Origin: Leptospira sanjuanensis
GTDB lineage: Bacteria; Spirochaetota; Leptospiria; Leptospirales; Leptospiraceae
DNA length: 64,000 nucleotides
NCBI RefSeq assembly: GCF_022267375.1
Contig: NZ_JAIZBH010000001.1
Location: 812,501-876,500, forward strand
Direction of reading: 5' to 3'
This document shows, piece by piece, positions 8,983 to 18,301 of this stretch. Made by a program: the position numbers and the translations under genes. Below the pieces are notes generated by a model that did not search any database, was not told the origin of the DNA, and saw only the letters and a list, made by a program, of their open reading frames with translations. Every line of letters starts with the position of its first letter. Positions within the stretch are counted from its first letter, which is position 1.

Positions 8983-9804
8983 ATGAAACAAACGGAAAAA
9001 AATCAAGTGATCCTCATAACGGGAGCCAGCGAAGGAATTGGAAGAGAGCTTGCGCTTTTATACGCGAAACGAAAAGCCAAACTCGTTCTCGCCTCCCGCA
9101 ACCAAAGCACGCTTGCAGATTTGGCTATAGAATGCGAACGAATGGAAGCGCAAGCGCTTGCGGTTCAAACGGACGTATCTTCCTCCGAAGATTGCAAAAA
9201 TCTAATAGAACAAGCCGTAAAAAAATTCGGAAAGATCGACATTCTGATCAACAGCGCCGGAGTTTCCATGAGTACCCCGTTCGAGTCCGTGCAGGATTTA
9301 TCCGTTTTTCGTAAGCTCATGGATGTGAATTATCTCGGGACTGTTTACACTTCTTATTTTGCCTTATCCTATCTGAAGAAGAACAAGGGAATGATCGTAA
9401 ACATATCTTCCTTACAAGGAAAAACGGGTTTCCCTAGATCAACCGGATACGCCGCTTCCAAATTCGCAGTTCAAGGTTTCAGTGATTCGTTACGGATCGA
9501 ATTGATCGGAACTGGAGTGGGCGTGCTTGTCGTTTCGCCAGGACCGATCGCGACCAAAATGAATTATAGAAAATTCGACGCAAACGGAATCATCACGCAA
9601 GAGGAGGATCTGAAATCCGGAAAGAGAAAACTCATGTCTCCGGAAGAATGCGCGTGTTTGATCGCGAAATCGATCTCCAAGCGGGAACGGGAATTGATTA
9701 TGACTTTCGGAGGAAAATTGATTCCTTGGGTCAGACTTTTGTCACCGACCTTCGTGGATAGGATGATCGCGAATGCGGTGAAACGATTTTATTCCGACAA
9801 ATAG
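8983..9804 (+). CDS. Short-chain dehydrogenase/reductase (SDR)
   Basis: This is a classical SDR of 273 residues, a cytoplasmic NAD(P)-dependent oxidoreductase of unknown substrate. It has the Rossmann cofactor motif TGASEGIG near residue 15, the NSAG structural motif, the catalytic serine in VNISSLQGK and the YAASK active-site tyrosine and lysine. An upstream in-frame ATG at 8950 exists. I prefer the ATG at 8983 because CGGAG lies about 8 bases before it and the protein then begins just before the first beta strand. It is not in an obvious operon: a transposon remnant lies upstream and a 240-bp gap downstream. The C-terminal part with FGGKLIPW resembles SDRs that act on lipids, but that is weak. 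Confidence 0.9.
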   Translation: MKQTEKNQVILITGASEGIGRELALLYAKRKAKLVLASRNQSTLADLAIECERMEAQALAVQTDVSSSEDCKNLIEQAVKKFGKIDILINSAGVSMSTPFESVQDLSVFRKLMDVNYLGTVYTSYFALSYLKKNKGMIVNISSLQGKTGFPRSTGYAASKFAVQGFSDSLRIELIGTGVGVLVVSPGPIATKMNYRKFDANGIITQEEDLKSGKRKLMSPEECACLIAKSISKRERELIMTFGGKLIPWVRLLSPTFVDRMIANAVKRFYSDK

Positions 9805-9924
9805 ACCCTCGATTGATTTACTTATGACATTATAAAAATGGAATAAACGGTTCTTGCGGAAGTATAAATCAATAATTGCGGAACGTTTATTCTCTTTCAT
9901 GTTGAGTTTGTTCCCTGCGAGAAT

Positions 9925-9966
9925 AGGAGCATGAAAATGGCTTTATCTTTTCCGTGTTTCGATTGA
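9925..9966 (+). promoter_or_regulatory. Possible leader-peptide ORF with ribosome-binding site
   Basis: AGGAG at 9925-9929 precedes ATG at 9931 and ATG at 9937 in the same frame. The second is ideally spaced and would encode the nine-residue peptide MALSFPCFD, ending at TGA 9964-9966. The stop codon runs into the left arm of the hairpin at 9962-9992. This is the layout of a translated leader before an attenuator, but the peptide shows no run of one amino acid, so it may be chance. Confidence 0.3.
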
Positions 9967-9996
9967 ATCGTACCGAAACGTAACGATTCAATTTTT
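9962..9996 (+). terminator. Hairpin followed by T-run upstream of the methyltransferase gene
   Basis: A perfect 10-bp inverted repeat (ATTGAATCGT at 9962-9971 with ACGATTCAAT at 9983-9992) encloses an 11-base loop and runs into five T residues. It could terminate the upstream SDR transcript or act as an attenuator for the gene at 10045. A second A/T-only hairpin (TATATTTT at 10008-10015 with AAAATATA at 10019-10026) follows before the ribosome-binding site. Confidence 0.5.
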
Positions 9997-10044
9997 ACGT
10001 TGAATATTATATTTTTATAAAATATAAATCAATAGGAGATTCAC

Positions 10045-11100
10045 ATGGCGATCGATTCACAGAAAGTGGAACAGCTTGTCGGAAAGTTGTTCGGCGAGAT
10101 TTCGGCAGGTTACAGCGGAGCATTGGTCCTGATCGGCGACGCGTTGGGTTATTATAAGGAGCTAGCAAAAGGGCCGCTTACCTCTTCCGAACTTGCGGAG
10201 AAAACGAAAACGACCGAGCGTTATGCGCGCGAATGGCTGTCCGCGCAGGCAGCAGCGGATTATCTGCAATATGATCCGGCGCAGAAAAAATTTTCCCTAT
10301 CGCCGGAACAAGATATGATCTTTAACAACGAGGATAGCCCCGCGTATTTGATGGGCGGCTTTTACGCAGTTTCCGCGGCTTATTCGGCCGTTCCCAAATT
10401 GATCGACGCTTTCAAAACCGGCAAAGGCGTTCCTTGGGGAGAACAACACGAACATATCTTCTGCGCGACCGCCAAATTTTTTCGTCCCACGTATCTTTCT
10501 CAGCTATTACAATCTTGGATTCCTGCGCTTGAAGGAGGTATAGAGGAGAAGTTGAGAAAAGGCGCGAAGGTTGCGGATGTCGGTTGCGGTTTCGGAACTT
10601 CGACCGTTATTTTAGCCAAAGAATTTCCGAATTCCCATTTTTACGGTTTTGACGCACATTCTCCTTCCATTGAAAAGGCGCGTGACGCGGCTCTTCAGGC
10701 GGGTTTAAAGAACGTCACCTTCGAGGTCGCTACGGCGAAGAATTATCCGGCGAACGATTACGATTTAGTGGCTATGTTCGATTGTCTTCACGATATGGGA
10801 GATCCGGTAGGCGCCGCGGCTCACGCACGTAAGGCTTTAAACAAGGACGGCAGCGTGATCATTGTCGAGCCGTTTGCTCACGATCATCTTGAACAAAATC
10901 TGAATCCGATAGGTCGTATTTACTATTCTGCCTCGACGATGTTTTGTACGCCTAGTTCTTTGAGTCAAGAGGTGGCTTTGGGATTAGGAGCGCAAGCGGG
11001 CGAGGCGCGCATGCGCGACGTAGTTACGAAAGGCGGATTCACTCGTTTTCGGCGCGCGGCGGAATCCCCTTTCAATATCGTTTACGAAGCGCGAGTTTGA
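10045..11100 (+). CDS. Winged-helix-containing class I SAM-dependent methyltransferase
   Basis: The protein has 351 residues. The N-terminal third is a winged-helix-like domain (PLTSSELAEKTKTTERYAREWL) of the type fused to the Rv2258c-like methyltransferases. It is followed by a Rossmann methyltransferase core with SAM motif VADVGCGFGTST near 175, an acidic strand end FDAHSPS, and MFDCLHDMGDP as the motif IV region. The substrate is unknown; relatives act on small molecules. AGGAG lies six bases before the ATG. A hairpin and a possible leader ORF upstream may control expression. It faces the gene at 11184 across a candidate terminator. The family call is firm, the function open. Confidence 0.9.
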   Translation: MAIDSQKVEQLVGKLFGEISAGYSGALVLIGDALGYYKELAKGPLTSSELAEKTKTTERYAREWLSAQAAADYLQYDPAQKKFSLSPEQDMIFNNEDSPAYLMGGFYAVSAAYSAVPKLIDAFKTGKGVPWGEQHEHIFCATAKFFRPTYLSQLLQSWIPALEGGIEEKLRKGAKVADVGCGFGTSTVILAKEFPNSHFYGFDAHSPSIEKARDAALQAGLKNVTFEVATAKNYPANDYDLVAMFDCLHDMGDPVGAAAHARKALNKDGSVIIVEPFAHDHLEQNLNPIGRIYYSASTMFCTPSSLSQEVALGLGAQAGEARMRDVVTKGGFTRFRRAAESPFNIVYEARV

Positions 11101-11136
11101 TTGCGATTGTCATGACATCCGGCCTTTGGCCAGCTG

Positions 11137-11177
11137 GCGCCCGTATGTTTTGTCCGGGCGCGGTCCGCTTGTTTTTT
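11137..11177 (+). terminator. Candidate terminator between convergent genes
   Basis: GCGCCCG at 11137-11143 pairs with CGGGCGC at 11155-11161. Six T residues follow at 11172-11177, ten bases after the stem. The gap between stem and T-run makes this an imperfect intrinsic terminator. Its position between the stop codons of two converging genes supports the call. Confidence 0.4.
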
Positions 11178-11183
11178 AGAAAT

Positions 11184-12059
11184 TCAACGGTTATAAATCC
11201 AATCGGGCGGAATCCCCAATCGAAACGCGTCTCCCAACATGAAAATTCCGTTTTGCATTCTCCATTCTTCCACTTTCTTCAACGTCTCCGTCTTTACTAC
11301 TTTATTGAAAGCGGCTGCGACTTGATCGAGATACCAATCTCCGTTGATGTGAAAGAGGGACAACGTGCAGCGTTCGGGAAAGAATATTCTATAAATGTAA
11401 TATTTTCCTTCTAAAACGCGGGTGTCGTAGCTGAAGATACAGTTGTGTTGGATTCGAGATTCGAGGAACAATTCCTTTCTCGAGTCGATCGGTTCGATCC
11501 AATCTTCTTTTTCCATCGGAGGAGTCGGATAAGGCCGATCCAATCCGTTGAACTCGTTCTTCTGAATCTTGCGGATCATTTCTTGTTCGAGGTAGAGCAG
11601 ATGTTCGAGCGATCGAATCTTCCACTGAGGAGAAAAACGTTTCACTTCTTCATAAAGCTGAAACGCGTTTTCGTAATCTTCTTTTTTGAAATTCGCATCC
11701 GGAAATCGTGTCGAAAGATCCTTTAAAAACAAGATCTCCCATTTTTCGTTCCAGCCTTTCGACAAGGCATAGTTGAAAAAACGAATGATGAATTCGTTGA
11801 TGATCGGCAGGTGATGAAACGCCTTTTGGAAAACCGGAATCGAATACAGATATCGGAACGGTTTTAAATATCCTTTGCGAACGGCCGAGTCGGTGATTCT
11901 TTCTAAAACCCGCAAAGAACTCGGATGAAAACCCAAATACGCGGCGACTTCTTTTTGTTTCCGAAAGGGAAGTCTTTTCCGAATCTCCTCGAAGTCTTCC
12001 GGCACGATGGGAAGGATCGATTCGGGATTTTTGAAACAGAATTCCAGCGCAAAAATCAT
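11184..12059 (-). CDS. PcfJ-like domain protein
   Basis: The protein has 291 residues and no signal peptide. Its C-terminal half carries the pattern of the PcfJ-like family: ESRIQHNCIFSYDTRVLEGK, then TLSLFHINGDWYLDQVAAAFNK, where conserved Cys, Tyr, Gln and Asn residues fall in order. The N-terminal half is helical and charged. PcfJ-like proteins are widespread on plasmids and chromosomes, and their biochemical role is unknown. Here the gene stands alone, converging with the methyltransferase gene. AGGA lies a few bases before the ATG. The family assignment comes from pattern recall and should be treated as probable. Confidence 0.65.
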   Translation of the reverse strand: MIFALEFCFKNPESILPIVPEDFEEIRKRLPFRKQKEVAAYLGFHPSSLRVLERITDSAVRKGYLKPFRYLYSIPVFQKAFHHLPIINEFIIRFFNYALSKGWNEKWEILFLKDLSTRFPDANFKKEDYENAFQLYEEVKRFSPQWKIRSLEHLLYLEQEMIRKIQKNEFNGLDRPYPTPPMEKEDWIEPIDSRKELFLESRIQHNCIFSYDTRVLEGKYYIYRIFFPERCTLSLFHINGDWYLDQVAAAFNKVVKTETLKKVEEWRMQNGIFMLGDAFRLGIPPDWIYNR

Positions 12060-12598
12060 TCGTCCTGCATTCTAACCTATTCCTTTAGATCGTCCTTTCT
12101 TTTTCTTTGTTTTGGAGAATTTCGAAAAAAGAATTCCGATTCACATTTCAAAGCGAACAACAGAAACGTACGGATTTTTTTGTTCGGATTCATTGAAATC
12201 GGTGAGTGTCACTGCGTGCATAACCTTGCTCAAAAGTCGAGAAATCAATGAATCAATCACCGCTAAAAACGCAGATTTTTTTAGTGTTCCGACAACAAGG
12301 AAGCCTTTTGCTTGTAGAAAGTATCATCTTCTGATCGAGAAAAATTTCCCGAGGTCTTTCCGCCGCCTCGCATCGCGATCCATAGAGAGCGATGCGGCTG
12401 AGTTCACCCCGCCGCCCAAAATCCGGGCCGGGGCCGACTTTATTTTACGACAAAGTCGTAATACCTCTTACGGTTCATCTTTCGATCAGAACTTATGGTT
12501 GAGTAACGCTCGCCGATTTCGTTCAAAAACGGACTTGATTCCGTGCGGAGTTCGAGTGCAATTTTAGAGTAAATCGTTTCCGGAGGGGGAATTGCATC
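12060..12598. other. 539-bp intergenic region with small inverted repeats, no gene seen
   Basis: No convincing coding sequence is visible: the longest open frame here lacks a ribosome-binding site and any recognisable motif. Two inverted repeats occur: CGCATCGC (12369-12376) with GCGATGCG (12389-12396), and TTACGAC (12445-12451) with GTCGTAA (12455-12461). GC-rich and AT-rich patches alternate. It may hold the promoter of the gene at 12599. Confidence 0.6.
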
Positions 12599-12856
12599 AT
12601 GAGTTTATCACAAGTAGTCAAACGGGAATTCGAAGTCGCGTTTTCAAAACACGGGCAACCGCTCTGGTTTCGAACGGTTAAGTATTGCGTATTGCTGATT
12701 CTCCTATATCTGATTCGGGATTCCGAATATCTTTGGCTTGTTTTGTTAAGCGCATTCGTGATTTCGTTTACCGTTCATTTTTGGTTCCGATATAAAACGA
12801 AGGGTTGGACGCAAAGTTACGGACCTTGGAAATGCGATCAAATTATAAAATCCTAA
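12599..12856 (+). CDS. Small membrane protein
   Basis: The protein has 85 residues with one strong hydrophobic stretch of about 40 residues (YCVLLILLYLI, then LVLLSAFVISFTVHFWF), enough for two membrane-spanning helices. A short basic N-terminus and a polar C-terminus flank them. GGAGGGGG lies about ten bases before the ATG, a strong ribosome-binding site that supports real translation. No family is recognised. It lies just before the secreted protein at 12898, possibly in one transcript. Confidence 0.65.
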   Translation: MSLSQVVKREFEVAFSKHGQPLWFRTVKYCVLLILLYLIRDSEYLWLVLLSAFVISFTVHFWFRYKTKGWTQSYGPWKCDQIIKS

Positions 12857-12897
12857 ACTACCGGATCAAAAAAAGAATTGCCTGTGCGCTCGAAACG

Positions 12898-13875
12898 ATG
12901 CGGATTGTTTCCGTGAAAAATCAAAAATCAATCCTAAGTTTTACGGCAATGTTCTTGAGTTTCGTCGTATTGCATCCGATGCACGCGTCTCCAAAACTCG
13001 GAAACTGCGAAGTTTTCCCCGATAACAACGTATGGAATACGCCGATCGACGGTTTGCCCGTTCATTCTCTATCGCAAGCGTATGTTCAGAGCATCGGCGC
13101 CCGCAAAAAGCTCAAAGCCGATTTCGGTTCCGGTTTTTGGGAGGGAAGTCCGATCGGAATTCCGTTTACCTTGAAGACCGGTTCTCCATCGCGCATAACG
13201 TTCGAATATGCGGATGAAAGCGAGCCAGGTCCGTATCCGATTCCGGATGACGCACCGATCGAAGGAGGAGAGGCGAGCGACGGAGATCGTCACGTTCTCG
13301 TTCTCGACGAAAAGACATGCAAACTTTATGAACTCTATCATGCGCGAAAAAAAGGAAACGTTTGGACTGCGATATCGGGTGCGATCTTCGATTTGAAGTC
13401 GAACGCGCTTCGACCGGACGGTTGGACTTCCGCGGATGCGGCAGGTTTGCCGATTCTTCCGGGATTGGTTCGTTACGAAGAAATCGAAGCGGGCGAAATC
13501 AAGCACGCGATTCGTTTTACCGCAAAGCGAACTCAAAAAGCCTATCTTTGGCCCGCGCGTCACTTCGCTTCCAAAATCACGGATAAAAACGTTCCACCGA
13601 TGGGAACCCGTTTTCGATTGAAGGCGAGTTTTAACATCGACGGTTTCAGTAAGGAGAATCAGATCATTCTTCGCGCGTTGAAAAAATACGGAATGATTCT
13701 TGCGGACAACGGCTCGGATTGGTTCTTATCCGGCGCGCCTCACGAGAAATGGAACAACGATCTGCTTCACAAACTCGGAAAAATCACCGGCGATCAATTC
13801 GAAGCGGTGAATTCGGAAAGTCTAATGCTTTCCTCCGATTCCGGAGAGGCAAAACAACATTCGGAAAAGAAATAA
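12898..13875 (+). CDS. Uncharacterised secreted protein, widely conserved family
   Basis: The protein has 325 residues. The ATG at 12898 gives a typical signal peptide (basic start, hydrophobic LSFTAMFLSFVVL, cleavage near HAS). An ATG at 12835 is also open and would overlap the preceding gene, so the start is uncertain. The mature part has many invariant-looking blocks: FPDNNVWN, GSPIGIPF, GPYPIPDDAPIEGG, GDRHVLVLD, GWTSADAAGLPILPGLVRY, IRFTAKRTQKAYLWPARH and ILADNGSDWFLSG. From memory, this block pattern recurs in unannotated proteins of acidobacteria and proteobacteria. Abundant Trp, Pro and Gly suggest a compact beta fold. No catalytic motif is recognised. It is probably exported to the periplasm. 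Confidence 0.75.
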   Translation: MRIVSVKNQKSILSFTAMFLSFVVLHPMHASPKLGNCEVFPDNNVWNTPIDGLPVHSLSQAYVQSIGARKKLKADFGSGFWEGSPIGIPFTLKTGSPSRITFEYADESEPGPYPIPDDAPIEGGEASDGDRHVLVLDEKTCKLYELYHARKKGNVWTAISGAIFDLKSNALRPDGWTSADAAGLPILPGLVRYEEIEAGEIKHAIRFTAKRTQKAYLWPARHFASKITDKNVPPMGTRFRLKASFNIDGFSKENQIILRALKKYGMILADNGSDWFLSGAPHEKWNNDLLHKLGKITGDQFEAVNSESLMLSSDSGEAKQHSEKK

Positions 13876-13937
13876 TTCGTTTTTTGAATGTATCGGATCG
13901 TCCGAACGGAAACGGAATTCAAAGCGGGTTTTTTATT

Positions 13938-14072
13938 CGGGCGTTCCTACTCGCCAAAACCGAAGAAAAAAATATCTTCGTAAAGTCGTAGGCGGGCTTG
14001 CTTCGCGCTCCGCTGACGCTGCGGTCGCCTCTTTCGAGGCGACTGCGACGCACGCTTCGCATCCCTAACGCG
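13938..14072 (-). repeat. Structured intergenic repeat, copy A
   Basis: Read on the minus strand, this copy begins GCGTTAGGGATGCGAAGCG. It then has an eight-base-pair hairpin with a GAAA loop (14024-14043), the block AGCAAGCCCGCC and a second stem GTAGG/CCTAC (13988-13992 with 13946-13950). It ends AACGCCCG. It lies between convergent genes. The same blocks appear near 16.1, 20.8, 51.1 and 60.0 kb. Confidence 0.8.
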
Positions 14073-14114
14073 GGGGACTCCGTAAAATCGGTGTTAAACG
14101 GAATCGGTCGGGGA

Positions 14115-14981
14115 TTATTTTTGATCGTAAGCCGCTTTCAGTTTTGCGATGTCGATCTTGTCCATTTGAAGCATGGCTTGCATCACTCTTTGCGATTTTT
14201 GAGGGTCCTTATCCTGCAAATACGCTCCTAAAATCGGAGGAATGATTTGCCAGCTGACTCCGAACTTGTCTTTCACCCAACCGCATTGTTGTTTAACTCC
14301 TCCTAAGGAAAGTTTGTCCCAGTATTCGTCGATTTCTTCCTGCGTATCGCAACGGACAAAAAAGGAAATCCCTTCGGTGAAAGTGAACGCATGCGCGAGT
14401 CCGCTATCCATCGCCATAAAATTTTGACCGGCGATCGTAAAGTCCGCCCGTTTGACGGTTCCTTCTTTTTCGCCGGATTGATCGTTTGCGGAAAATCGTT
14501 CGATGTTTCCGATTTTGGAATTCGGAAATTGGGAAGCGTAAAAACGGATCGCTTCTTCCGCTTTACCGTGTTTGTCTCCTACGAACAATAAAAAGGGAAC
14601 TACGCTCTGTTCCTGTTTAGAAAGATGAATCTGCCAAGAAACTCCGCATTTATCCTGAAGCCATCCGAATCTTTCGCTAAACGGATACGCACCCAATTCC
14701 ATTAGAACCGAACCGCCTTCCTTCAATTTGTTCCAAAGCTGATTTACTTCCTGTTCGGTTTTGCAATTTACGAAAAAAGAAACAGCGGGAGTAAACCGAA
14801 AATGCGGACCTCCGTTGAAGGAAAGAAGCTCCTTCCCGTAAATGGAAAACGTCGCGGACATCACGTTATCCCCCGCTTTTGCTACGCCGGAAACTTTCGC
14901 ATCGGGAAAAGCAGAAGTGTACAGTTCGGTCGCTTCTCCTAAGTTATTGTTGAACATCAAAAAGGGGGATATCTTCTGCAT
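14115..14981 (-). CDS. Tandem VOC-superfamily protein (PhnB-like)
   Basis: The protein has 288 residues built from two copies of a PhnB-like vicinal-oxygen-chelate domain (about 1-130 and 135-288). Each contains the characteristic MFNNN..EATELYTSAFP or GDKHGKAEEAIRFYASQFP opening, and a WLQDKCGVSWQI or WVKDKFGVSWQI closing motif. Such proteins are often annotated as 3-demethylubiquinone methyltransferase-like, although that activity is not shown for this family. It lies downstream of the arsR-SRPBCC pair on the same strand, 101 bp away, and such genes commonly group with these regulators. GAGG precedes the ATG. Confidence 0.88.
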   Translation of the reverse strand: MQKISPFLMFNNNLGEATELYTSAFPDAKVSGVAKAGDNVMSATFSIYGKELLSFNGGPHFRFTPAVSFFVNCKTEQEVNQLWNKLKEGGSVLMELGAYPFSERFGWLQDKCGVSWQIHLSKQEQSVVPFLLFVGDKHGKAEEAIRFYASQFPNSKIGNIERFSANDQSGEKEGTVKRADFTIAGQNFMAMDSGLAHAFTFTEGISFFVRCDTQEEIDEYWDKLSLGGVKQQCGWVKDKFGVSWQIIPPILGAYLQDKDPQKSQRVMQAMLQMDKIDIAKLKAAYDQK

Positions 14982-15082
14982 AAAAACCTCGTTTTAGTAT
15001 AATTGATTTCTTTCAAGGGCCTTCACACCGGCCCAGATGTTTTTAAAAGTTTTTCGATTTATGCGTTTTCGTTTAATCCGGA

Positions 15083-15571
15083 TTATGCGAAAGTTTCGAG
15101 CAGCGCTTCGAGTCGATCGTAATTATATCCGAGTCCGTCTTCCATCGGTGAAAGAATAACGCTTTCTCTCGCTTCCTTGGATTCGTACAAAACGGTTATG
15201 GACAGCAATGTCGTTTTAGAATCGATTTCCGTTAAGATGGACGTATCGATCGCTTCTCCCGCATACCAGGATTCGTCGAAAACTTCGGTGGCGACGAGCC
15301 GATCGGGCGCGTCGATTTCCAAATAAACTCCGCCCATTCCCATATCTTTTCCGCCTTCGCTGCGCCAAACATACCGATACTTGCCGCCGACTTTGAGATC
15401 GATGTCGCAAACGATCAAAGACCAACCGGGCGGACCATCGAACCAGCGTTTGAGTAATTCCGGTTTGGTCATCGCATCAAAGACCAACGCGCGCGGCGCG
15501 TCGAATGTGCGTGTGATGAGAATTTCTCGTTCTCCTTGCGCGACCACTTTCAGTTTTTTCGTATTCTCCAT
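15083..15571 (-). CDS. SRPBCC/AHSA1-family protein
   Basis: The protein has 162 residues and is a START-like ligand-binding fold of the Aha1-C (AHSA1) type. It carries the expected ITRTFDAPRALVFDAMTKPELLKRWF, then LKVGGKYRYVWRS and a C-terminal GLGYNYDRLEALL helix. AAGGAG precedes the ATG at 15571. It starts 11 bases after the arsR stop, so the two form an operon, the usual context for this family. The ligand is unknown. A longer open frame upstream overlaps arsR out of frame and is not real. Confidence 0.92.
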   Translation of the reverse strand: MENTKKLKVVAQGEREILITRTFDAPRALVFDAMTKPELLKRWFDGPPGWSLIVCDIDLKVGGKYRYVWRSEGGKDMGMGGVYLEIDAPDRLVATEVFDESWYAGEAIDTSILTEIDSKTTLLSITVLYESKEARESVILSPMEDGLGYNYDRLEALLETFA

Positions 15572-15582
15572 GGGAGTTCTCC

Positions 15583-15957
15583 TTAAACGGATCTCGTTCC
15601 GCTTTCTTTTTCTTTCTTCCCGACTTTCAGCTCGTCCAAGAGAGCGTCGAGTTTGTCGAAACGCCCTTCCCAAAGCCGGCGGTATTTTTCCAGCCAATCG
15701 CTCGCTTCCGCTAAAGGTTGTGCTTCGATTTGTCTCGGTCTTTTTTGTGCGTCCTTCGCTCGCGTAATCAATCCGGCTTTTTCCAACACTTTGAGATGTT
15801 TGGAAATCGCAGGTTGGCTCATCGCAAAGGGCTTTACCAATTCCATCACGGAGGCTTCTCCCTCCGCTAAACGCGCCAGAATCGCCCGTCTGGTTGGATC
15901 TGCTAACGCCGCGAACGTCGCATCCAAACGTTCCGACGCACTCATGGGGATGCTCAT
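15583..15957 (-). CDS. ArsR-family transcriptional regulator (SRPBCC-linked)
   Basis: A winged-helix repressor of 124 residues with LADPTRRAILARL, the recognition-helix region AMSQPAISKHLKVLEKAGLI and the C-terminal WLEKYRRLWEGRFDKLD helix. No metal-binding cysteine motif is seen, which fits the SRPBCC-linked subgroup rather than metal sensors. ATG 15957 and ATG 15945 are both possible; neither has a clear ribosome-binding site. The operator at 15964-15979 lies only seven bases before the first, so the mRNA may have a very short leader and the gene probably represses itself and the SRPBCC gene. Confidence 0.93.
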   Translation of the reverse strand: MSIPMSASERLDATFAALADPTRRAILARLAEGEASVMELVKPFAMSQPAISKHLKVLEKAGLITRAKDAQKRPRQIEAQPLAEASDWLEKYRRLWEGRFDKLDALLDELKVGKKEKESGTRSV

Positions 15958-15963
15958 ATTTCA

Positions 15964-15979
15964 ATAACCATACGGTTAT
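15964..15979. promoter_or_regulatory. Probable ArsR operator
   Basis: ATAACC, four bases, GGTTAT form a perfect inverted repeat immediately before the arsR start. A TATATAA sequence beside it could be the -10 element. The same AACC-N4-GGTT core stands before the second arsR at 43498, which strongly suggests an operator. Confidence 0.7.
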
Positions 15980-16056
15980 ATAAAAATTTTAGCAAGTATT
16001 TTTTAGGATTGAGATCGGTTTTAGGCGAAAACCCGCTGGGAAATACGGAAAATCCA

Positions 16057-16209
16057 ATGCGCTAAGGATGCGGAGCGGGCGAAGCAGCCCTCTCATTTCA
16101 ATGATGAAATGAGAGGGCCGAAAGCGATAGCTGGAGCGCGGATCAAGCCTGGCCTGCGATTTCTTCCGAAGAATTCCGATTTCGCCGCCGATCGAGCAGG
16201 AGCGCCCGT
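16057..16209 (+). repeat. Structured intergenic repeat, copy B
   Basis: It opens GCGCTAAGGATGCGGAGCGG. A perfect 13-bp hairpin follows (16088-16100 with 16105-16117). Then come GGCCGAAAGCGATAGC and AAGCCTGG, a second stem CCTGC/GCAGG (16153-16157 with 16196-16200) and the terminal AGCGCCCG. It occupies most of the gap between the divergent arsR and ABC-F genes. Confidence 0.82.
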
Positions 16210-16273
16210 TCATTTTTGAGTGAAATATAGGGTCTTTTCAAAAACTTGGATATAACGAGAAGGTTCGCAGTTC

Positions 16274-17768
<1,495 letters not shown>

Positions 17769-17770
<2 letters not shown>

Positions 17771-17794
17771 AAGAATCGAATATTCGATTCTTTT
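17769..17794. terminator. Bidirectional terminator (26-bp perfect palindrome)
   Basis: A perfect 13+13 palindrome with arm AAAAGAATCGAAT starts within the ABC-F stop codon. It is flanked by A-rich and T-rich sequence on the two sides, the form expected of a terminator serving both the plus-strand gene and the converging gene that ends at 17799. Confidence 0.85.
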
Positions 17795-17798
17795 GTTT

Positions 17799-18236
17799 TT
17801 ATTTCGCTGTCATCCGCGTTGAAATCGCGATTCGATTCCAGGAATTGATCGTGTTGATCAAAATGATCAGAGCCACGAATTCTTTCTCGTTGAAATGTTT
17901 TCTGACCTTTTCGTAGGTTTCGTCCGGAACTCCTTTTTCGGAAATCTTCGTCACCGTTTCGGTTAATTCCAAAGCTGCCTTTTCTTTTTCCGTATAAAAG
18001 GTCGCTTCTCTCCAAGCGTCCAAAAGATAGATTCTTTTTTCCGCTTCTCCCATATCTCTCAAGTCCTTCGTGTGCATGTTGATGCAAAACGCACATCCGT
18101 TGAGTTGCGACGCGCGTATCTTTACGAGTTCGTAGAGAACGGGGTCGATTCCTCCTCGTTTCGCGAATTCCTCCATTTTCAGCATCGCTTGCAACGACTC
18201 GGGATAAACCGTCGCATAGTTCAATCTAGTTTCCAT
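17799..18236 (-). CDS. Carboxymuconolactone decarboxylase/AhpD-like protein
   Basis: The protein has 145 residues and is an AhpD-like all-helical protein with the active-site pattern NGCAFCINMHTKDLR (Cys-x2-Cys-x3-His). It is therefore likely a peroxidatic or disulfide-reducing enzyme rather than a true decarboxylase. I chose the ATG at 18236, since AGGAG lies before it and the upstream in-frame extension lacks family features. It follows the TetR gene by 65 bp on the same strand, so the two may be co-transcribed. Confidence 0.9.
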   Translation of the reverse strand: METRLNYATVYPESLQAMLKMEEFAKRGGIDPVLYELVKIRASQLNGCAFCINMHTKDLRDMGEAEKRIYLLDAWREATFYTEKEKAALELTETVTKISEKGVPDETYEKVRKHFNEKEFVALIILINTINSWNRIAISTRMTAK

Positions 18237-18301
18237 GTTGTCTCCTATACAAAGGAAGACGCGGCTTGAAGGTTTTTGTGACAGACCGGAATTTTTTTTT
18301 G

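Noticed and set aside
12112..12567. Open frame of about 151 codons in the 12.1-12.6 kb gap
   Set aside because: Composition looks like random translation (many Ser and Arg), no start signal and no motif.
15572..15964. Extended SRPBCC frame reaching upstream over arsR
   Set aside because: The extension is out of frame with arsR, low in family features and lacks a start signal; the AAGGAG before 15571 fixes the real start.
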